Positions 57,471 through 64,000 of a DNA stretch of 64,000 bases are shown piece after piece. Source of the stretch: Anoplolepis gracilipes (Eukaryota; Arthropoda; Insecta; Hymenoptera; Formicidae); contig NC_132972.1 in the NCBI RefSeq assembly GCF_047496725.1, positions 8,598,501 through 8,662,500 on the forward strand, read 5' to 3'. The notes under the pieces were generated by a model, which saw only the letters and a list, made by a program, of their open reading frames with translations, was not told the DNA's origin and did not search any database. Positions within the stretch are counted from its first letter, which is position 1. The number at the start of each line of letters is the position of its first letter. Both the position numbers and the translations under genes were made by a program.

Positions 57471-60260
57471 CCTCGCGACCCCCAAGACTTTACCACGATG
57501 AAACCTTGTGATATACCTGAGATGATGTTCCGGCATTACCAATATAATACTACAAACATGCCTCCCTTAAGAGATGTCCTAAAAGTCTCGCGCAATAAAA
57601 GCTGGTACTCATAAAATATCGCCTCCGACGCCCTCTCCCATTCCTTTCCCCGTCGCTACCGCCCCATCGGTTATCCATCCGTGGGTCTCCGGTCGGATGA
57701 GACGTAGGTATATAAAGTGAGTACTCCGGCGGATTGAAATATAACCTCGAATATTTCTTTACGCGCCGGTGTCCGATACGTAATATACTCACGATATAAT
57801 ACTCTTTTATGATTACATATCTTGACTTTCATATGACACCGCGTCGACATTTGACGTAGTACGATTGTCGGCTCGCGCTACTTCGGAATGTTATTAAAAA
57901 TATATACATATGTCATAACATCTTCTATTAGCAATTTTCTTCCTTTCTCTTTCTCTCTTGCGTATCATTACTGAATTAATATTAAAATAGCCAGGACACT
58001 GGAAAATTGAACAAAGTGGCCTGTAAAATTTTGAAACTCTACTCACAACATGTTAAAGAGAAAATTGCATTCCGCGCTTCTGTCAAGTCGCATACAAGCT
58101 GCGGAAATTTCTCATTTACGAGTGCCTTATAATCAAAATTTCTTGTCAATAATTACTTTTGCGTTGAGAAATTATTTATTAATTATTTGAACGTAAATGC
58201 TACTTGATACTCTATATGTATTCTTGAAATATTTGCAATACATATTATCTAATCAATTTCTTTCAATATATATATTTTCCAACAATAAAAAATATAACTT
58301 TGATGCGGAAAAACTACATCATCAGATATATAAATAAGTTTTTGTAATTAAACGTCCGAGACTAAAAAACAATTCATTCCTTACGGTTGATTGTTTTTAC
58401 TGTGTTGAAAATTTTTATGATGGATGTCCGTGTGGAGAAAGATTTTTCCAGGTAGTTAATGTGTGCATTTTCACACATATTCGTTAAATATTCTGTTTTG
58501 CGGCAATGGCTTCCGTGGAATGGGGGTGTATAATGCTTTCCACGAACGCGATTTACAAGCGGCATACGAGAGTGGGCGGATGGGGTTCGGCTACGATTAC
58601 GAAGGGCAAGTCCACCTGGGTATTACGGCAATAATCGTATAACAAAGAGCGGGGAAGCTCGAGTAGGGTCACCTGATGGTCCTTCCGGGTTGAATATGGG
58701 TGTGGTTTGTTAGCGGTCAAGTTTTTCGACATGTTAAGAGGAAAGTTCCAGCAACGAAATTGCACGCCTACCATACAGTGAGATTTACATTATAAGAAAA
58801 AATGAATAAATCAGGTATTTTTAAATCTCACCTGGTTTGAATTTAAATCTGCGAAAAAGTAAAAATTTGGATATTTTTCAAAGAAATAACAAAAAACACA
58901 TGTTGCGATAAATAAACTGTGTTACACACGACACAACTAACACAGAAGAGAACGCCAAAAGTCAAGAGAAAAGACTCGTAAAAAAGCTCGATTCTAACAA
59001 TAAAATATTTTTTTTAAATCTCATTAATTTACAAAATGTCAAATTGTCATAAGTTTGATAAAACCTGTATACATGTTAATGCGTTAAGCGATTGAAAACT
59101 GAATAAAGGAATGCAAGAAAATACACGTAAAGACCAATTAAAATGATTTGCGAGACACATTTAATGACAATCGTAATCACGATAATATATAAACGACGAT
59201 GTTTTATTAATGCGTGATTTTCTACAGCGAGCCGATGCAAGCAAAATATTTAGCTAGGCGCGCGCTTTCAACGCGCGAATAGATGGAATCGGAGTCGCGC
59301 TGCTATCTAACGCGCATTAATTAACTTAATGAAACACGGAAATGTATACGGCGCGTAACGACAGCGCGGGCACATAAACATAACGCAATATGTTGAACAA
59401 TACCCCGTCCGGATAACTTTGCGCATGAGATTACACCTCCGCGTCGCCATTTACGCGAGCTTTCTCACATAGAATCGAGTCGACCAAGTTTTACTCCCTT
59501 CGGCAGAGGCTGGTACTCGTCCAAAGTGGTTAAATACGGTAGAACGCGGTACTAAATATAAGCCTGATTTATTATAGGTAGAGTAGGGGGTTATTATTAA
59601 ATTCGGTCAGCTCTCGTTCTCCTGTTCAAACTAAGTTTAAATTTCTCTCTTCCTCTCTTTCTCTTGCTCATGTTCGGTTTGGTTAATAAAAACGAGGGTG
59701 AGGATATCGGCAGAGGGGAGAAAGTAAAAAAAAAAAAAAAAAAAAAAAAAGAGAGAAAGAAAGAGAGAGAGAGAGAAAGAGAAAGTTGATGAAGGAGAAA
59801 ACGCTCGGAAGAGTAAAGCAAGCCGACGAATTTATTAACTTTAAAAGCTAGCAGCGATGCCGCCCCCGTTAAAGGCGCTTTCATGGCTTTACGACCCGGT
59901 CCATCCCATCCCTGTGCTCTGACCTGTGTCTCATCCCCCACAATCTCGTCGCGCGGCTCCCTCTGCCCCCTCCTCTCTTGCCGTCCCGCATGGGCCACGA
60001 TGCGCAACTTATAATTTTCTTTGAAGCTTCGCGGCTTATCGATCGGGCTCTATGATTGGAATTTATAATAACCTTCGATCTGAGTGCCGTTTCAACGTGC
60101 GGTCGCCCCGATTGCAGCGAGGCTGGCGGGAGAGCGGGTTTGCACTTTCCGGGTTTCATATCGTCCCCGACTGCCGTCGACCGAGGAATGAAAATCCAAT
60201 AATTGAGTCACAAAGATTTAGTTTTCTACTTCGGTACCTTTGCTACCGCGGTGAAAAAAA
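57471..60260. other. Mixed block
   Basis: Mixed composition at 57,470-57,860, 58,380-58,780 and 59,160-60,250, AT-rich between. An A25 tract followed by GA repeats lies at 59,726-59,786 and accounts for part of a 136-codon minus-strand frame. No recognisable gene. Confidence 0.5.
59726..59786 (+). repeat. A25 tract followed by GA repeats
   Basis: Poly(A) runs into GAGAAAG-type repeats, giving a purine-only stretch of about 60 bp on the plus strand. Confidence 0.9.
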
Positions 60261-60521
60261 AAACGGCAATTAGTACATTACTGTTATTACGTTTCTTCTG
60301 ATGATTGGTGTTGCAGTGTTACGACGAATGGAATTAATCTTTTGCTTGGTTATTTAAAAAAAATTGCGGAAGACTGATATTAAAATTTGAAAGAAATACA
60401 GAATTTCTCGCACTTCCTTTCATGTGGGATCGTTAATTAATTTAGTATTGATTATTTAATAACAAAAGACCGGAAATATAATTTATGAGTCATCAAGCTA
60501 AAATATAAAAGATTTTTTAAG

Positions 60522-60539
60522 AAAAAAAAAAAAAAAAAA
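60522..60539. repeat. A18 tract
   Basis: Uninterrupted A run in AT-rich DNA. Confidence 0.85.
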
Positions 60540-61719
60540 CGTTATCTATGTAACTAGATAACAAAATTTAATTCTTTATGAAATATAATAAATATTTATA
60601 TCTTATTTTATTTCCATTAATCTTACTTAATTACAATTTTATTTATTTAAATATCTATTATATAAACGTATACATAAAACTAGTACGTTTCGAATTGGCT
60701 TATTTACTCATCTATCGAATATTCCGACAATTTTTTTATCCACAGAAAAGAGATTATCGATAATCTTCATTTTCAATTGGAAAATTCTCTCATAAATGAT
60801 CATAACTGATAAAACAATATATCGACTTGATATCAGTGTCACATAGAACGCGGAAACATGGAACCCCGGAATTGATTTGTTTCAATAGATAAAACCATAA
60901 GGTTAAATCGAGCAGAAGCGTTCCAGGAAACCATAACACTTTGCAATGACTAGCAATTTCATTTCTTCATCGAATAATCTCATCTTCGATAAATCGAAAA
61001 AACATTTTTTGCGCTTTGCGGTAATGAATGCCACATATATTTTGCGGGCAAACTTTTTGACCTGGCGAGATTGAATAATCGTAATAATATTTAAATGAGA
61101 TTTACTATCGTTTATAATTTATTAGCAAGCAATATCGCTGTAGAAATAAGTATTCAATAAAAGACAACAGCATATATAAATTTTGTCATTTCGATATTTA
61201 ATATCAAGATATTCATAATTAGTAAATTATCGTAATCATTCGCGACATTCTTAAAAAATATCTCAATATATATAATTTTGAATTTATACAAATTTTTCTA
61301 ATTTTTAATTTTTGAAATCTATAAAAGTATATTATAATTATACTGTTCTTAATAAGATATACTTAATACGATTATTAACAAATTTAATATTGTGTGTATA
61401 AAAAATTTATATAGTCTAAATACAAAATAAAAATAAATTTTTAATAATTGTATCAAATATTATTATTTTATAAATTATTGTTGATTAAAATATTAATATC
61501 TCATAATCTACTTTTGTTTCTTACTAGAAGATAATCGGTATTTGTGTATCGATATTTCTGTTCGAATTATCAATAACGCGAACACGATACAATAAATACT
61601 ATTATCGCGCGATTATGATAAATTACAGTTTCATCGTTACCTCACTGACCATTTATCGAATTTTATTCCACGTCCAGATACAGTTGTAAATAATGAGCTA
61701 CGAAATTTCGGGTCAGACA

Positions 61720-61835
61720 GATAAATTGCAGTTGCCATGCAGGTGAAAGTTCGAGTGCGCCGAACCGACTGCGGCAAGTTTGCCGAGAGAGGATTCGTAA
61801 AGAAAAATATTACACATCCGGTTGGTTTCGATATT
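61720..61835 (+). repeat. 61.7-63.4-kb repeat cluster, copy 1
   Basis: AATTGCAGTTG at 61,724-61,734 aligns with the same 11-mer at 62,585, and AAAGTTC follows in both. About 70 bp later GGATTC and AATATTACACATCC correspond to GAATCC and ATATTACACCTACC in copy 2. The order is conserved. Offset to copy 2 is 861 bp. Confidence 0.6.
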
Positions 61836-62097
61836 TTCCACAACGTAGAAGTATGATCTAAAAAGTAAGTTAAATATGTATAGGATACGTAACTCGATCC
61901 AATTCGTTTCTATAGAGTTGCAGAGAAACATACGAACCTTGAACGATAAAATAATACAATAATATAAAAAACAAAAGAGAAATACAAGAGCATGATTAAA
62001 ACAACACATAAATACCAAATTATTTTTAGATAAACGGGTGATTTTTAATCATTATCGCAATTTACAAAGAATGAAAAAGAACTTAAGAACTATTGCT

Positions 62098-62101
<4 letters not shown>

Positions 62102-62138
<37 letters not shown>
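62102..62138. repeat. (TA)n microsatellite
   Basis: Pure TA run of about 37 bp within the repeat-cluster region. Confidence 0.9.
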
Positions 62139-62141
<3 letters not shown>

Positions 62142-62570
62142 CACTGCATACATTGCGAAATAAACTAATTCCATTCATATTAATGACAAAGTGTGAAACC
62201 AAAGTATTTCATTATTCCACATTCAAAGCTATCGCCAAATTTGCAATTAAATATGTTTCCAACGGCCGCAAAATATATCGTTGTTAATATCTCGTTGTTG
62301 ACACCGCCGAGTTAATTGCTTCATTATCTCATTTCCCTCGTGTAAAGTATTCTGCAATAATTATTCCAGCAATTTCCGTATATGAACCTAATTAAACCGG
62401 ATTAATTCCCGAGGGGAATATACGTCAAACTGCCTGGGTTTTTGCGAAACTAGAAAATGTAAGAAGAGGGGAGGGGGAAAAAAAACGATGTGGGGTGGCG
62501 TTTTGCAAATTTCGCGTTTAAGGTTTCCCCGAATCCGGTGGCTAACTATTCAGTACGACGTGGCGCGATG

Positions 62571-62700
62571 TTTCACGCAAGACGAATTGCAGTTGTTACG
62601 CGGCCAAAGTTCCTGCAGAGAGAGAGAGCGGACGACCGCGGTCAGCCGCGCTGGAAAATGAATCCTCCAGGAATATATTACACCTACCCTACCTGTTCCG
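62571..62700 (+). repeat. 61.7-63.4-kb repeat cluster, copy 2
   Basis: 62,572-62,601 matches 63,292-63,321 at 29 of 30 positions, at an offset of exactly 720 bp. Similarity continues through GGTCAGC, GAAAATGAATCCTC and ATATTA over about 125 bp, with a short insertion of GA repeats in this copy. Neither strand keeps a common open frame through the block. Confidence 0.8.
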
Positions 62701-63107
62701 CCACTACAGGCACTAAAATCCCACAGCAAGCTGTTAAGAAGACCACGATAAAAAGTCACAGGGCATAACGTACCAACAAAGAATTCCGACTTATTGCAAA
62801 ATAGTTTTGTACAAAACACCAAATTTTTCAGCCAAGACAAAAAGAGTTAAAGATTTCAACTCTTATGCAATCCTTACAAAAATTCCTATTCTTACCAAAG
62901 ATCTTCCGTCTATCAATAATGATAATTTTAAATGTAGATTATGGAAAATAATGATGATGATATATAAAAAAAAAAAAATACTTATTTAAAAAATGTCATA
63001 ATTAACGTTATTGATTAAAGTAATATGCAACGTAATTCAATCGATGTCTACGTACAGGAATATCTCATGCAAATCATCAGACTGACTCCGTATGATGTAT
63101 GACGTTG

Positions 63108-63136
63108 CAGACGCAAGATGAATTGTGGCGGTTGAG
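63108..63136 (+). repeat. 61.7-63.4-kb repeat cluster, short copy
   Basis: ACGCAAGATGAATTG followed by GGCGGTTG resembles the core ACGCAAGACGAATTGCAGTTG of copies 2 and 3. It lies 183 bp before copy 3. Only the core is recognisable. Confidence 0.45.
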
Positions 63137-63290
63137 TGATAATTTCATAACATGAACGCGTTAATGCAAACGTGTGACGCCCAAACGTCCGAGTGTCTGG
63201 CACGAATCTCGGACATTGCGGTCAGCGAGACAATAGCAGGATTCGTTCGCCAGACTTCCGAATTCAAGAGTAATGGCCTCGTGAACGGTG

Positions 63291-63420
63291 CTTCACGCAA
63301 GACGAATTGCAGTTGTCACGCCGTCGAGGTTCCGGCGTAGTACAACGATCGTGGTCAGCGGTGCTCGAAAATGAATCCTCGAGGAAGATATTATATCCGC
63401 CTGATCCCAATCCATTCCGG
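63291..63420 (+). repeat. 61.7-63.4-kb repeat cluster, copy 3
   Basis: Partner of copy 2 at 62,571. Differences are scattered, and both copies keep the 25-nt TTCACGCAA...AGTTGT core exactly. This conservation, next to diverged flanks, suggests either constraint on the core or gene conversion. Confidence 0.8.
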
Positions 63421-63847
63421 CGGACAAGAGAATGATGTAAGGAGGCACAAGGGGGGATTGCCGTCAAGGGAAGAGAGAAGGACGGAAGCGGCCGGAGAAA
63501 GGAGATCGGCTTTACGGGGATACCGAGTAAATGCCCCATGAATGAACGATGAGCCTTGGGGCCAAACGTCCTCTCGTCCTCATGCTCCCGCTTGCCCCCT
63601 TTACCCCCCGTCGCCGCCCCCTACGTCTAGCACCCCCCGGCGAATCGGATTTCAAGTCGGTGTCTCGTGCGCTCCGCGGAATTGCGATTAGACTCGTCGT
63701 AAGACTGGGATCCATATTACATTCTCGCGACAATCCCTCTTACTCTCTCTCCTCCCCTCCTCACTCCTCAATGTCGCGGGACCGTAATGAGATTGATGCG
63801 AGGAAACGAAAATAGATGCGCGAACGAGAGCAGACCGAGGCGACACT

Positions 63848-63915
63848 GTCAGGCGTGCGACATCCTGGGAGTCCTCGATCTTCATGACGACGGATTAATC
63901 GGGAATGAATCAATA
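63848..63915 (+). repeat. Possible third copy of the 49/50-kb block
   Basis: GTGCGA, GATCTT and TTAATCGGGAATG occur here in the same order and near the same spacing as in the 50.2-kb copy. There is no long exact match, so this is tentative. Confidence 0.3.
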
Positions 63916-64000
63916 CGTACGCAGGATTTGCCGAGGAATCGGGGAACTAATTGATAAATATTCGACGCAGCACGATTAAATGTTTTGTCTCGATTCGTAT

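Larger units (their letters stand above)
60261..64000. other. AT-rich block then the 61.7-63.4-kb repeat cluster
   Basis: 60,260-61,620 is AT-rich and empty apart from A18 at 60,522-60,539. From 61,620 on, mixed or CpG-rich patches carry the repeat cluster, separated by AT-rich DNA with (TA)n at 62,102-62,138. The last kilobase is CpG-rich with overlapping unrecognised frames. Confidence 0.55.

Noticed and set aside
57565..57615. Possible fifth copy of the 18.6/19.4-kb family, inverted (AGATGTCCTA ... CGCAAT)
   Set aside because: Only a 10-mer and a 6-mer line up, and the strand is opposite to all other copies; too weak to list.
58040..58770. Possible direct pair at 58.05 and 58.73 kb (ACATGTTAA followed by AGAG/GAGG and AAA)
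   Set aside because: The exact match is 9 nt and the flanks align loosely; it fits the general spacing pattern but does not stand alone.

Overview
The window looks like a large non-coding stretch of an insect genome, most likely hymenopteran and plausibly an ant. This is an inference from style, not from a gene match. AT-rich stretches alternate every 0.3-1.5 kb with CpG-dense patches that show no CpG depletion. There are many (GA)n/(TC)n, (TA)n and (CA)n microsatellites and poly(A)/poly(T) tracts, and no operon-like gene packing. No open reading frame resembles a protein family I can name. The longest ones (180-227 codons) lie in low-complexity or CpG-rich sequence where stop codons are scarce, and they overlap open frames on the other strand. 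I find no tRNA, rRNA, known microRNA, CRISPR array or intact transposase.

The most informative signals are two near-identical minus-strand motifs at about 29,073 and 52,026. Each is a T-rich tract and a 3' splice site (CAG) followed directly by a 5' splice site (GTAAGC). That is the form of a recursive splice site (ratchet point, zero-length exon), known from very long introns of Drosophila developmental genes. They lie 22,953 bp apart on the same strand. My main reading is that much or all of the window is one very long intron of a minus-strand gene whose exons are outside it.

A second recurring structure is a set of diverged repeats in the same orientation, 0.7-0.95 kb apart: 18.6/19.4 kb (with further copies at 16.7 and 44.7 kb), 27.0/27.7 kb, 29.3/30.2 kb, 49.3/50.2 kb (possible third copy at 63.87 kb) and a cluster at 61.7/62.6/63.1/63.3 kb. 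The sets mostly do not resemble one another. Old local duplication, unclassified repeats and constrained non-coding elements are all possible.

Mobile or hairpin-forming elements: a 403-bp MITE at 52,284-52,686 with 14-bp terminal inverted repeats and 6-bp ATTAAT flanks; a 107-bp foldback at 24,981-25,087; a perfect 20-bp hairpin at 56,996-57,041 next to CRE-like sites; a 12-bp hairpin at 1,145-1,173; and a perfect 60-bp tandem duplication at 55,284-55,403.

Layout: 1-11 kb alternates AT-rich DNA with CpG patches at 3, 5.5, 6.6 and 10.7 kb; 11-25 kb holds the longest (TC)n tract and the 16-19 kb repeat family; 25-31 kb holds two repeat pairs and the first ratchet site; 31-39 kb ends in the longest CpG-rich patch (37.2-39.2 kb), which carries a CRE-like/CCAAT/X-box cluster; 39-52 kb is mixed, with the 49/50 kb pair and the second ratchet site; 52-64 kb holds the MITE, the tandem duplication, the hairpin and the 61.7-63.4 kb repeat cluster.
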